DNA of 64,000 nt from positions 1,371,501-1,435,500 of the forward strand of contig NZ_FOIR01000001.1 in the NCBI RefSeq assembly GCF_900111145.1. Direction: 5' to 3'. The DNA is from Roseivirga pacifica (GTDB taxonomy: Bacteria; Bacteroidota; Bacteroidia; Cytophagales; Cyclobacteriaceae). The position numbers and the translations under genes are program-made. The notes beneath the pieces are model-generated. The model searched no databases and was not told the origin of the DNA. It saw nothing but the letters and a program-made list of their open reading frames with translations. Below, piece after piece: positions 7,381 through 15,778 of the stretch (position 1 is the stretch's first letter; every line of letters begins with the position of its first letter).

Positions 7381-8151
7381 TTAAAGCTTACTTAGAAAAT
7401 CTTTGATGATTTGAATGGTTTCAGTCGGCTCCTCCAACATGGCCATATGACCAACTTCTCGCATTAAGTAGCCATCAACATCTGTTCGTTCTTCTATATG
7501 AGCCTCGGCTTTTTCTACAGGAATTCGATGGTCTACCAAGCCGCCAATATATAGCGTTGGGCAATTTAGGTTTTTCCAAAGCTCAAAATTGTCGGGGCGA
7601 TTTCGCATGGCCAGGGTATAAGCTTTTGCAGCCTCCTTGGTTGTTTTCATAGCCAAAGCTGTAGCCTTTGCTATTGCTTCTTTGTGATCCTCTTTTCGCT
7701 TTAAATTGAATAATGAGGGTGTAAAAGGCGCTATGAATTTCTCCATGGAGAACTTTTCTAGAAAGTCTAAAGCCTTATCTCTTTTAGCTTTTCCTTCTTC
7801 ATCATCGGCAAAGGCTGTAGAGTTAATCAGCCCAAGGGACTTGACAAACTCTGGGTGTGATTTTGCAATTTCCAACGCAACATAACCACCTAAAGAATGG
7901 CCAATTATAGCAGCTTGATTAATGTCTTGCGTCTGTGCCCAAGTAAATACTTGTTCACTAATATCTACTAAGCTAAATGGGAGCTTGGGTAGCGGAGATT
8001 CTCCAAACCCCGGTAAATCGATACAGTAAACCTTGTAGCTTTTAGAAAGTGTTTCCTGAAGATGATTCCATACGGAGTGGTCTTCGCAAAAACCGTGAAT
8101 AAAAACTAAAGAGAAACCGCTTCCTCTTACCGTGAAATTAATTGCTGGCAT
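7381..8151 (-). CDS. Alpha/beta-fold hydrolase
   Basis: A 256-residue alpha/beta hydrolase. The oxyanion region is FIHGFCEDHSVW, the nucleophile elbow GHSLGG holds Ser near residue 86, an acid Asp falls in GGLVDHRIP, and the catalytic His is in VGHMAMLEEP near the end. A lid region (about 115-185) is helical and charged. Similar proteins act as esterases or as BioH/MenH-like hydrolases, but the substrate is not determined. Its ATG at 8151 lies inside the 3' end of dxs (14-nt overlap), so it is the second gene of a dxs operon. Confidence 0.88.
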   Translation of the reverse strand: MPAINFTVRGSGFSLVFIHGFCEDHSVWNHLQETLSKSYKVYCIDLPGFGESPLPKLPFSLVDISEQVFTWAQTQDINQAAIIGHSLGGYVALEIAKSHPEFVKSLGLINSTAFADDEEGKAKRDKALDFLEKFSMEKFIAPFTPSLFNLKRKEDHKEAIAKATALAMKTTKEAAKAYTLAMRNRPDNFELWKNLNCPTLYIGGLVDHRIPVEKAEAHIEERTDVDGYLMREVGHMAMLEEPTETIQIIKDFLSKL

Positions 8152-10072
8152 GAGTTGCTTTGGCTTTTACTCCAAGCAACGCGCGAACGGCATTAGCAAT
8201 TCCATTCGGGTCGAAATTACATTCAGCTTGAAGCTCTAGCTGTGTGCCGTGCTCCACAATCCTATCAGGAATTCCGAGGCGTGTGATTTTTGCTGCGTAG
8301 CCATTTTCTGCCATGAACTCCAAAATTGCAGTACCGAAGCCGCCAACCAAACAGCCGTCTTCCACAGTAACTACCTTGTTGTAGTTTCTAAAAATGTCGT
8401 GCAGTAGCTCCTCATCAAGCGGTTTTACAAAACGCATGTCGTAATGAGCAGGGTTCAGTCCTTCTTTCTCAAGTTGTTCTTTTACCTCGAACACATAGTT
8501 GCCAATATGACCAATGGTAAGAATGGCCACATCTTCTCCATCCGAAATTTTTCTACCCGTACCAATGGTCATTTTCTTCATTTCGGTACGCCATTCAGGC
8601 ATAACGCCCTGGCCTCTCGGATAACGAATGGTGAATGCTTTGCCTTCTCTAGGAAGTTGTGCAGTGTACATCATATTGCGCAATTCAGCCTCATTCATAG
8701 GGGCGGCAATAACCATGTTTGGGATACAGCGCATATAGGCAATATCGTACGCACCATGATGGGTAGGGCCATCAGCTCCAGCAAAACCAGCACGGTCGAG
8801 GCAGAAGTTTACGGCCAAATCCTGAATACATACATCGTGAATTACTTGGTCGTAGGCACGTTGCATGAATGTACTGTAAATGTTGCAGAATGGAACCATG
8901 CCCTGGGTGGCTAAACCGGCCGAGAAGGTTACCGCATGTTGTTCGGCAATACCTACATCAAAGGCACGATCAGGCATGGCCTTCATCATAATATTCATCG
9001 AAGAACCAGAAGGCATAGCAGGTGTAATGCCCATTACTTTCTCGTTCTTTTCTGCAAGTTCAACCAAAGTGTGGCCGAATACATCTTGGTACTTTGGCGG
9101 CTCTGGCTTTTCGCTTACTTTTTTGAAAACCTCACCAGTTACCTTGTCGAATTTGCCTGGAGCATGCCACTTAGTAGCGTTGCCCTCTTCGGCAGGTTTG
9201 TAGCCTTTGCCTTTTACGGTAACACAGTGAAGAATTTTTGGCCCTGGAATTTTCTTCAGGTCGTTCATCACACTTGTTAAGTGGTGAACATCATGACCAT
9301 CAACCGGTCCGAAATAGCGTAAGTTTAGAGATTCAAAGAGGTTGCTTTGCTTTAATAACAAAGCTTTCATTGAGTGCTCTACTTTAGAGATTACCTCTTG
9401 CGCACTCTTTCCGAACTTCGAAAACTTGCTTAATATTTTCCACACATCGTCTTTTACTTTGTTGTAAGTGTGCGATGTGGTTACGTCTGTTAAATAATCT
9501 TTTAGCGCACCAACATTTGGGTCGATTGACATGCAGTTGTCGTTGAGCACAATTAGCAAATTCGCGTTTGTAGCTCCTGCGTGGTTCATGGCTTCAAAGG
9601 CCAAACCGCCTGTCATGGCACCATCGCCAATCACTGCAATGTGTTGTCTGTCGTCTTGTTTGTACTGGTTGGCAATGGCCATACCTAGTGCACCAGAAAT
9701 GGAAGTCGAAGAGTGGCCAACACCAAAAGTATCGAATTGACTTTCTTTCCTTTTTGGGAAACCTGAAAGCCCGTTGTAAAGCCTGTTGGTGTGGAAGTTA
9801 TCTCTTCGGCCAGTTAGGATTTTGTGGCCATAGGCTTGGTGGCCCACGTCCCAAATCAGCTGGTCTACTGGAGTGTTGAAAACATAATGAAGGGCAACTG
9901 TAAGCTCAACTACGCCCAAAGAAGCACCAAAGTGACCACCATATACCGAAACATTATCTACAATGAATTGGCGCAATTCGTCACAAACCTGTACCAGTTG
10001 GGTTTGATCGAGTTTTTTTAGATCCTCAGGAGAATCGATTTTTGCGAGAAGTGGTCCAGGTTGTATTAACAT
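8138..10072 (-). CDS. dxs: 1-deoxy-D-xylulose-5-phosphate synthase
   Basis: A 644-residue TPP-dependent enzyme that condenses pyruvate and glyceraldehyde-3-phosphate to DXP, the first step of the MEP isoprenoid pathway and a precursor route for thiamin and pyridoxal. Markers are WDVGHQAYGHKILTGRR (about 79-95), the TPP motif GDGAMTGGLAFEAMNHAG (about 149-166) with downstream ND, the DGHD linker near 258, the transketolase pyrimidine domain from about 315 with GIAEQHAVTFSAGLA, and RAGFAGADGPTHHGAYD. The C-terminal transketolase domain ends around 620. Length is typical (620-650). ATG at 10072 gives the expected N-terminal region LLAKIDSPEDLKKL. It is divergent from scpA. Confidence 0.97.
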   Translation of the reverse strand: MLIQPGPLLAKIDSPEDLKKLDQTQLVQVCDELRQFIVDNVSVYGGHFGASLGVVELTVALHYVFNTPVDQLIWDVGHQAYGHKILTGRRDNFHTNRLYNGLSGFPKRKESQFDTFGVGHSSTSISGALGMAIANQYKQDDRQHIAVIGDGAMTGGLAFEAMNHAGATNANLLIVLNDNCMSIDPNVGALKDYLTDVTTSHTYNKVKDDVWKILSKFSKFGKSAQEVISKVEHSMKALLLKQSNLFESLNLRYFGPVDGHDVHHLTSVMNDLKKIPGPKILHCVTVKGKGYKPAEEGNATKWHAPGKFDKVTGEVFKKVSEKPEPPKYQDVFGHTLVELAEKNEKVMGITPAMPSGSSMNIMMKAMPDRAFDVGIAEQHAVTFSAGLATQGMVPFCNIYSTFMQRAYDQVIHDVCIQDLAVNFCLDRAGFAGADGPTHHGAYDIAYMRCIPNMVIAAPMNEAELRNMMYTAQLPREGKAFTIRYPRGQGVMPEWRTEMKKMTIGTGRKISDGEDVAILTIGHIGNYVFEVKEQLEKEGLNPAHYDMRFVKPLDEELLHDIFRNYNKVVTVEDGCLVGGFGTAILEFMAENGYAAKITRLGIPDRIVEHGTQLELQAECNFDPNGIANAVRALLGVKAKATHASN

Positions 10073-10193
10073 GTGTTTTCAAACTAATGCCTAAGCAACA
10101 AACTATTTATGCAAATGTTTGCGCTTCGACTTTATATAGCGCACAAAATTAAAAATTATTTTGGCACCACCTGCCCCTTTTGTCCAATCTCTA

Positions 10194-10201
10194 TATATTT
10201 G
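10194..10201 (+). promoter_or_regulatory. -7 promoter box for scpA (TATATTTG)
   Basis: A perfect TAnnTTTG ending 20 bases before the GTG start of scpA in the dxs-scpA intergenic region. No well-spaced -33 element is obvious; start-site prediction near 10207 implies a very short leader. Confidence 0.45.
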
Positions 10202-10221
10202 ACTGAAAACCATTTGTATCT

Positions 10222-10980
10222 GTGAGTTTCGAGATTAAACTTCCTCTTTTTGAAGGCCCTTTTGATCTGCTGCTGTTCTTCATTCAGCGAGACGAACTCG
10301 ATATTCACGATATCCCCATTCATCAAATCACAAAGGATTTTTTGGACTACATGCATCATTTAGAGCAAATGAATGTGGAGGTAGCGAGCGAGTTTATTCT
10401 TGTGGCTGCCACGCTTATGCGCATAAAAGCCAAAATGCTGTTGCCACGCCCAACGCTCGATGATGAAGGCAATGAGGTTGACCCGAGAGAAGAATTAGTG
10501 CGCCACTTGCTGGAATACAAAAAGTATAAATCGGTGGTGGAAGAGTTGGCAAACATGGAAAATGCACGTTCGCAAAAAGAGGCTCGTGGCAACGTTGTAA
10601 AGGAATTGAAGAAGCTGGCTGAAGGCAATAATGTGGAGGCCGAACTGCAAAATGTAGATCTTTACAAATTGCTTCGTGTATACCAAAGTGTACTTTCTCG
10701 CTATGAATATGAACAGAAAAAGCCAACGCACGAGGTGGTTCAATACCCATACTCTATTTCTGTTCAACGCGATTTTATAATGGCCAAGTTGGTCGATTCG
10801 CCAAAGCTTTCATTCGAAAAGCTAATAGCGATGGAACCGAATAAGATTGCCGTAATTTTTAATTTCCTTTCTATTCTGGATCTTTTACAAATGAAGAAAA
10901 TTACCATGCACTTGGGTGAGGGTTTTAACAACTTCTGGATTGAAAAGATTGAGGAGGAAGAACAGCTAGTAGGTCAGTAG
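10222..10980 (+). CDS. scpA: Segregation and condensation protein A
   Basis: A 252-residue kleisin that bridges the SMC ATPase heads, with ScpB, in the bacterial condensin. The N-terminal motif IKLPLFEGPFDLLLFFIQRD and the following helix pair (DIHDIPIHQITKDFLDYM) bind the SMC neck; the C-terminal winged-helix (about 175-245) binds the head. The middle, about 90-160, is variable and charged, as usual. The only start that keeps the conserved N-terminus is GTG at 10222; no upstream ATG is in frame. scpB is not in the window. The flippase-like gene begins one base after its stop, so they form a transcription unit. Confidence 0.95.
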   Translation: MSFEIKLPLFEGPFDLLLFFIQRDELDIHDIPIHQITKDFLDYMHHLEQMNVEVASEFILVAATLMRIKAKMLLPRPTLDDEGNEVDPREELVRHLLEYKKYKSVVEELANMENARSQKEARGNVVKELKKLAEGNNVEAELQNVDLYKLLRVYQSVLSRYEYEQKKPTHEVVQYPYSISVQRDFIMAKLVDSPKLSFEKLIAMEPNKIAVIFNFLSILDLLQMKKITMHLGEGFNNFWIEKIEEEEQLVGQ

Positions 10981-10981
10981 C

Positions 10982-12013
10982 ATGGAGCAGCAAAAGGCAC
11001 TAAAAACCTTACGCCCGCAGAGTGTCTTAATCCCCCTTTTTTTAGCAGTCGGGCTAATTGCTTGGTTGGTTTACCAAGATGAAAATATAACAGCCGAGAG
11101 TTTTTCGTACATCACATCTATTTCTTTTGCAGCGCTGCTTGGCGCCTTGCTAATGTTGGGGTTAAAGGACTTCTCTAATATGCTGCGGTTCAGGTTTATG
11201 AGCCATGGTGCTATTGACTTGAAAGGTGCTTTTTATGTGGTATTATTATGGGAGTTTGCCGTTGCGGTTGCTCCGCCATTATTGGGTGTTACACCGGTGT
11301 TGGTCTTTATTCTGTTTAGGCAAACGGCATCTTTTGGCAAGGCACTTTCCTATGCTTTTTTGGCTGCTTCGCTCGATAACCTTTTCTTTTTGACGGCTAC
11401 ACCAATTGCGCTTTTTGTGGCGGGTGACGGGATTATTCCTGAAATCCCGCTGTTCCCAAACCAACCGGATACTAAAGTCAGTTACCTGTTTTGGCTCAGT
11501 TATCTAATGATTGTTGGCTACACGGCTTTTATGCTTTTCTCAATTGTAATTATGCCAAAGTTCATCAACAAAATTTTGGTGTCGTTAACCAGATTCAAGT
11601 GGGTATCGAAATATAAAGAGCAGATTTTAACCCAAGGGCATGAGTTATTACTTGCCTCAAAAATATTAAGAGGCCAAAAAATGGGATATTGGTTTAAGCT
11701 GCTGGTGCTTACCTATGTGGTCTGGGGGGTGAAATATGCCGTTTTCAATTTTGTGGCTGAGGGGTTTCAGTCACTCAGTTTTACAGAACATATCGAGGTT
11801 TGGGGCAAGCAGTTAACGATGTGGGTTACGCTCTTGGTATCGCCTGCGCCAGGCAATGCCGGTACGGCAGAGTTTGTGTTTCCGGCATTTTATGGAGCGC
11901 TGCTAGGACAGTTTAGTTTTGCCGCAAGCATGGTGTGGCGATTTATTACTTATTACCCCTATTTATTAATAGGCGTAGTGGTATTGCCTTTGTGGATGAA
12001 AAAGTCTCGGTAA
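10982..12013 (+). CDS. Flippase-like / lysylphosphatidylglycerol synthase TM-region protein
   Basis: A 343-residue polytopic membrane protein of the UPF0104/LPG_synthase_TM superfamily, with about eight hydrophobic segments (around 16-33, 45-62, 85-115, 120-145, 170-190, 240-260, 285-300, 318-336). Family members include lipid flippase domains of MprF and other proteins of unknown transport role. The C-terminal segment VSPAPGNAGTAEFVFPAFYG is the conserved P-G-G-G-xxE signature of this family. There is no attached aminoacyl-transferase domain. It starts one base after scpA and ends directly at a bidirectional terminator. Confidence 0.8.
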   Translation: MEQQKALKTLRPQSVLIPLFLAVGLIAWLVYQDENITAESFSYITSISFAALLGALLMLGLKDFSNMLRFRFMSHGAIDLKGAFYVVLLWEFAVAVAPPLLGVTPVLVFILFRQTASFGKALSYAFLAASLDNLFFLTATPIALFVAGDGIIPEIPLFPNQPDTKVSYLFWLSYLMIVGYTAFMLFSIVIMPKFINKILVSLTRFKWVSKYKEQILTQGHELLLASKILRGQKMGYWFKLLVLTYVVWGVKYAVFNFVAEGFQSLSFTEHIEVWGKQLTMWVTLLVSPAPGNAGTAEFVFPAFYGALLGQFSFAASMVWRFITYYPYLLIGVVVLPLWMKKSR

Positions 12014-12014
12014 T

Positions 12015-12044
12015 AAAAAAGGCTACCTTTTTCAAGGCAGCCTT
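12015..12044. terminator. Bidirectional terminator, near-copy of the one at 19956
   Basis: AAGGCTACCTT pairs with AAGGCAGCCTT around a TTTC loop, with flanking A and T runs, serving the flippase gene (+) and possibly ndk (-). It begins two bases after the flippase stop codon. Its 30-nt sequence is the reverse complement of 19956-19985 with one mismatch. Confidence 0.75.
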
Positions 12045-12070
12045 AAGCGTTTATAGTCGGTATTTAAACC

Positions 12071-12490
12071 TTAGAATCTTTCGGTTTCAGAGAAGTAGAA
12101 GCTACCTTCGATAGCTGCATTCTCGTCTGAGTCCGATCCGTGAACTGCGTTTTCGCCAATTGATTTAGCATACAGTTTTCTGATAGTACCTTCAGCAGCT
12201 TCAGCTGGGTTGGTAGCACCAATCAAAGTTCTGAAATCAGCAACTGCGTTGTCTTTTTCCAAAATAGCAGCTACAATTGGTCCTGAAGACATGTACTCAA
12301 CCAATTCACCGTAGAATGGTCTTTCTTTGTGTACTTCGTAGAATTTACCAGCTAGGTCAGCAGTAAGTTTTGTGTACTTCATTGCAATGATTTTGAAGCC
12401 AGCTTCCTCAATCATTTTCAAAATCGCTCCGATGTTGCCATCCGCTACTGCGTCTGGCTTAATCATTGTAAATGTTCTGTTTGTCGCCAT
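12071..12490 (-). CDS. ndk: Nucleoside diphosphate kinase
   Basis: A 139-residue enzyme that transfers the gamma phosphate of ATP to NDPs through a phosphohistidine. It starts [17 protein letters not shown], the family's conserved strand and loop, and ends with the active-site block [20 protein letters not shown], where the His (about residue 116) is the phosphorylated residue. Length is typical. A TATTTTTG -7 box lies upstream on the same strand. It stands alone, divergent from the DHH phosphoesterase gene. Confidence 0.97.
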   Translation of the reverse strand: MATNRTFTMIKPDAVADGNIGAILKMIEEAGFKIIAMKYTKLTADLAGKFYEVHKERPFYGELVEYMSSGPIVAAILEKDNAVADFRTLIGATNPAEAAEGTIRKLYAKSIGENAVHGSDSDENAAIEGSFYFSETERF

Positions 12491-12532
12491 GTCGTATTAA
12501 TATTAAAATCTTTGTCTTCCGATTTGCGGTCG

Positions 12533-12540
12533 CAAAAATA
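12533..12540 (-). promoter_or_regulatory. -7 promoter box for ndk (TATTTTTG)
   Basis: Read on the minus strand, a perfect TAnnTTTG lies 42 bases before the ndk ATG. No clear TTG is placed at -33. Confidence 0.4.
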
Positions 12541-12684
12541 GAAGATAATTTTAATATCGTGTTGCCTGAATATGAATCTTTTAGCTTTTGGCTGTTAACC
12601 ATAATTGGCTTGCAACTCGTTGCTTCGTAAGCATTTTCTTGACACCTTTGCGCATTAATTCAGGCACCTAGGGGTGACTATTTC

Positions 12685-13704
12685 ATGCAGCAACTAGATT
12701 TATTCAAAGCGCAGCTTTCAGAACCTAAGCGAATTGCCATTACTACGCATCATAAACCTGATGCCGATGCTTTGGGCTCTTCGTTGGGAATGGCCAACTA
12801 TCTTATCAAAAAAGGACATCACGTTCAGGTAATCACGCCATCCGAGTATCCCGATTTTTTACATTGGATGAAAGGCAATAATGATGTGCTGGTTTACAGT
12901 GAGGAGACGGCTCAGCAATGTGCTGAGGTAATGGAGCAAGCAGATATTATCATTACGCTCGATTTTTCGGTGCTCAGCCGAATTAATCAACTAGGCGAAA
13001 TGGTTCGCGAATCCAAGGCATTCAAAGTAAACGTTGATCACCACCTTGATCCAGAAGATTTTGCCGATTTTAGGCTGTGGAATACCGGTGCGGCCGCTAC
13101 TTGTGAGCTTTGCTATGAATTAATAGTGGCGCTAGGCGATGAAGAGCTGATTGATTCGGATATTGCTGAATGCTTGTATGCTGGCATCATGACCGATACC
13201 GGTGGGTTTCGCCACCCAAATACTACACAAAATGTACACGAAGTAGTAGCCAAGCTGATTTCGCTTGGGGCTGATAACAGTAAAGTAGCCAAGAATATTT
13301 ACGATAAAAGTTCTTTGAACAGGTTGCGCTTCTTGGGCTATGCACTTAGCCAAAAGCTCGAGATTATTGATGATTATAGAACGGCCTATTTTGCTATTAG
13401 CGAAAAGGAACTACAACAATATCATTCTAAAACTGGGGACACCGAAGGCCTTGTGAATTATGCCTTGTCAATTGAAGGCATTACTTTAGGCGCTCTTTTT
13501 AAGGAGAGTCCTGAAGGAGTGAAGATTTCATTTAGATCTATCGGTAAGTTTCCTGCCAACGAAATTGCGGCCAAATTCTTTAACGGTGGTGGCCACAGAA
13601 ATGCTGCCGGTGGTCGTGTAGAAATGCCACTTGATGAGGCGGTGGTACTCTTTAAAAAAGTATTGAAAGATTATAAACAACAACTAGAAGCAGAAGTAAT
13701 ATGA
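12685..13704 (+). CDS. DHH-family phosphoesterase (NrnA-like oligoribonuclease / pAp phosphatase)
   Basis: A 339-residue DHH/DHHA1 protein. Metal motifs are ITTHHKPDADALGSSLG (about residues 19-35), a D in TLDFS (about 93), the eponymous DHH in KVNVDHHLDPEDF (about 116), and ITDTGG-like MTDTGGFRH (about 170). The DHHA1 substrate domain ends with GGGHRNAAGG (about 300). NrnA proteins degrade 2-5-nt RNAs and dephosphorylate 3'-phosphoadenosine 5'-phosphate in genomes lacking Orn. It overlaps the first FKBP gene by ATGA, heading an operon with the two lipoprotein isomerases. A possible promoter is TTG near 12621 with a CACCTTTG box 20 bases on. Confidence 0.9.
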   Translation: MQQLDLFKAQLSEPKRIAITTHHKPDADALGSSLGMANYLIKKGHHVQVITPSEYPDFLHWMKGNNDVLVYSEETAQQCAEVMEQADIIITLDFSVLSRINQLGEMVRESKAFKVNVDHHLDPEDFADFRLWNTGAAATCELCYELIVALGDEELIDSDIAECLYAGIMTDTGGFRHPNTTQNVHEVVAKLISLGADNSKVAKNIYDKSSLNRLRFLGYALSQKLEIIDDYRTAYFAISEKELQQYHSKTGDTEGLVNYALSIEGITLGALFKESPEGVKISFRSIGKFPANEIAAKFFNGGGHRNAAGGRVEMPLDEAVVLFKKVLKDYKQQLEAEVI

Positions 13705-14597
13705 AAGTAGCTTTCTTAAAACCATTTGTAGCACTTTTAATCGCCTTTGTAATATTCAATTCGTGCGACTCTACACCAGCCTATACTGAATTGCCATCAG
13801 GGTACAAGTTCAGAGCTATTGAGGCAAAAGGTGGGAAAACTCCTGAAGTAGGAGATGCGCTGTTGGTAGAAATGAAGCATTATTTAGGAGAAGATTCTTT
13901 GCTTTTCGATTCAAATAAGACCAACCCGGGTGGTTTTATGCTAAGAACAGGTATTTCTCCAGATTTAATGGAGGCCTTGAATATGTGTGGTGAAGGAGAT
14001 AGCGTTCAAATTCAAATGTCATTGCAGGAGTATGCTAGCCTTTCTGGAGGCATGTTGCCAGAGGGATCTGATACTACACAAAAGATTACTTGGAACCTTC
14101 GAGTGATGGAGGTTAATAACGAGTCGACTATGCTCGAAAACATGATCTTGAACCAGAAGGAAAAAGAGGTTAAATACATCAACGAGCACCTCGTTAACAA
14201 TAATTTAGAAGCCGAGCACACTGAGGAGGGAGTTTATTACATAATTTCGGAAGAAGGAAACGGTGAGTACCCTCAGGAAGGCGATTCTGTATTTGTGAAT
14301 TATGCCGTTACTGTAATGCAAACTGGTGAGCTTATTGACACAAGCTTTGAAGAAATTGCAAAGGAGAACAATATCCATAACCCTCGAAGAAGAGGTGGCT
14401 ATGTGCCTTACGGCTTTGTGATTGGTAGACCTGGAGTAATTCCTGGCTGGCAAATAGGTGTGCCTAAGTTTAGCAAAGGTGCAAGAGGTAAGTTGTTTGT
14501 GCCTTCTCAGTATGGTTATGGAGCTAGACCAAGAGGTCCTCAGATTCCTGCAAACAGTACGCTAATGTTCGAAATTGAAGTTGTAGATATTAAATAG
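13701..14597 (+). CDS. FKBP-type peptidyl-prolyl isomerase lipoprotein, two domains
   Basis: A 298-residue secreted lipoprotein: signal with lipobox ending FNSC (Cys 22), a degenerate FKBP-like domain (about 40-145), a helical linker (about 148-175), and a complete C-terminal FKBP domain with GDSVFVNYAV, a VIPGWQIGVPKFSKG loop and IPANSTLMFEIEVVDIK. It should fold periplasmic or outer-membrane proteins by prolyl isomerisation. The domain order resembles Bacteroidota lipoproteins annotated GldI-like, though a link to gliding is not shown. Its ATG overlaps the upstream stop (ATGA) and the second FKBP gene starts at the very next base after its stop. Confidence 0.88.
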   Translation: MKVAFLKPFVALLIAFVIFNSCDSTPAYTELPSGYKFRAIEAKGGKTPEVGDALLVEMKHYLGEDSLLFDSNKTNPGGFMLRTGISPDLMEALNMCGEGDSVQIQMSLQEYASLSGGMLPEGSDTTQKITWNLRVMEVNNESTMLENMILNQKEKEVKYINEHLVNNNLEAEHTEEGVYYIISEEGNGEYPQEGDSVFVNYAVTVMQTGELIDTSFEEIAKENNIHNPRRRGGYVPYGFVIGRPGVIPGWQIGVPKFSKGARGKLFVPSQYGYGARPRGPQIPANSTLMFEIEVVDIK

Positions 14598-15089
14598 ATG
14601 AAAAGAGTAGTAGTTGGGTTAGTTGCATTGGCCTTTGTAGCAATTACAGGCTGTTTGCAAGATGAAATATTTGATGCCGAAGCTCAGCTTCAAACCGACA
14701 TTGCCCTTATTGAGCAGTCTTTGTCAGAAAACGGTATTGATGCAGATACTTTAATGCCAAGTGAGATTAGAATTGTAGTTACAGAGGAAGGCACCGGAGA
14801 AGGCGCCAAATTTGGAGACTCAGTAATTGCGCACTATACGGGCTATTTGCTGGATGGAACAGAGTTCGATTCGTCAGATGGAGGTAGCCCACTGTCTTTT
14901 GTGCTTCAAAGAGGAGATCAGGTAATACCCGCTTGGGATATTGCTTTTGAAGGTTTGAAAAAGGGTACAAAGGCAACTTTTTGGGCTCCTTCTGGCTTGT
15001 GCTATGGCCAAAACGGCAGTGGTTCAATTCCGCCCAATAGCGTACTGATATTCGATGTGGAAGTAGTAGACATTCGCTTACAAAATTAA
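14598..15089 (+). CDS. FKBP-type peptidyl-prolyl isomerase lipoprotein, single domain
   Basis: A 163-residue lipoprotein with a signal ending AITGC (Cys 19), a short helical linker (about 25-52) and one FKBP domain with the canonical core: HYTGYLLDGTEFDSS, then VIPAWDIAFEGLKKGTKATF and IPPNSVLIFDVEVVDI. It abuts the previous FKBP gene with no gap and ends just before a UUCG-capped terminator, so it closes the NrnA-FKBP-FKBP operon. The pair may act together on exported proteins; specific clients are unknown. Confidence 0.9.
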   Translation: MKRVVVGLVALAFVAITGCLQDEIFDAEAQLQTDIALIEQSLSENGIDADTLMPSEIRIVVTEEGTGEGAKFGDSVIAHYTGYLLDGTEFDSSDGGSPLSFVLQRGDQVIPAWDIAFEGLKKGTKATFWAPSGLCYGQNGSGSIPPNSVLIFDVEVVDIRLQN

Positions 15090-15094
15090 AACTT

Positions 15095-15114
15095 GTGCCT
15101 TCGGGCACTTTTTT
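15095..15114 (+). terminator. Rho-independent terminator with TTCG loop
   Basis: GTGCC and GGCAC close a TTCG tetraloop and are followed by six T. It ends the NrnA-FKBP operon, and lies ten bases before the rdgB start. Confidence 0.85.
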
Positions 15115-15123
15115 CTTTCAATC

Positions 15124-15702
15124 ATGAAGAAGATTTGCTTTGCTACGAACAATGCCCATAAGCTTGAAGAGGTGCGCGAAATAATTGGTAATCGCTTTGA
15201 AATTGTATCTTTGAAAGAGGCTGGTTTTGATGGTGAGTTGCCAGAAACCCACGAAACGTTAGAAGAGAACTCTCAAGAAAAGGCTGCATATCTTTTCGAA
15301 AAGCTTCAGATCCCAGTTTTTTCTGATGACTCTGGTTTGGAAATAGTTGCACTGAATGGTCGTCCAGGAGTGCATTCTGCCCACTATGCGGGAGATAGAG
15401 ACGCCCAAAAGAATATGGCAAAGGTGCTCGATGAAATGGAGGGCTTTACCTCAAGAGGGGCGCAGTTCAGGGCGGTAATCACTTATGTTGATGGTGCCAA
15501 AGAACTACAGTTCGAGGGTGTTGTACCGGGTACTATTGCCATGGAGCAATATGGTGAGGATGGCTTTGGTTACGACCCTATTTTCTTTCCTGAAGGAGCA
15601 GACGTGACATTTGCCCAAATGACTGCCGAACAAAAGAATGAAATAAGCCACAGAAAGCGTGCAGTGGAAAAATTGGCGCAATTTCTTAATTCATACCTCT
15701 GA
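15124..15702 (+). CDS. rdgB: Non-canonical purine NTP pyrophosphatase (RdgB/HAM1)
   Basis: A 192-residue ITPase/XTPase that hydrolyses dITP and XTP to monophosphates and keeps deaminated purines out of DNA. Motifs are complete: FATNNAHKLEEVREI (N-terminal substrate loop), ETLEENSQEKA, the metal-site segment FSDDSGLEIVALNGRPGVHS, FGYDPIFFPEG, and the C-terminal SHRKRAVEKL. Length fits the family. It sits downstream of the terminator at 15095, so it needs its own promoter or read-through; none was clear. Confidence 0.95.
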   Translation: MKKICFATNNAHKLEEVREIIGNRFEIVSLKEAGFDGELPETHETLEENSQEKAAYLFEKLQIPVFSDDSGLEIVALNGRPGVHSAHYAGDRDAQKNMAKVLDEMEGFTSRGAQFRAVITYVDGAKELQFEGVVPGTIAMEQYGEDGFGYDPIFFPEGADVTFAQMTAEQKNEISHRKRAVEKLAQFLNSYL

Positions 15703-15718
15703 AAATCAATTAGCTTCT

Positions 15719-15760
15719 TATTTTTGTGACGTTTTTCGCAAAGTGAACTATTTATAGTTC
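15719..15760 (+). promoter_or_regulatory. Upstream region of udk: -7 box and dyad
   Basis: TATTTTTG at 15719-15726 matches the Bacteroidota -7 box. It is followed by a 16-bp dyad at 15745-15760 with arms GAACTAT and ATAGTTC separated by TT. The dyad lies within the predicted leader, 18 bases before the udk ATG, where a repressor could block transcription or a hairpin could hide the start. Which protein would bind is unknown. Confidence 0.4.
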
Positions 15761-15778
15761 TGCAATTCTAATACAGCA

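Noticed and set aside
8444-9280. Long open frames opposite dxs (156, 107 and 114 codons)
   Set aside because: They lie antisense to a strongly conserved enzyme gene, overlap each other and show no domain; they are shadows of dxs codon bias.
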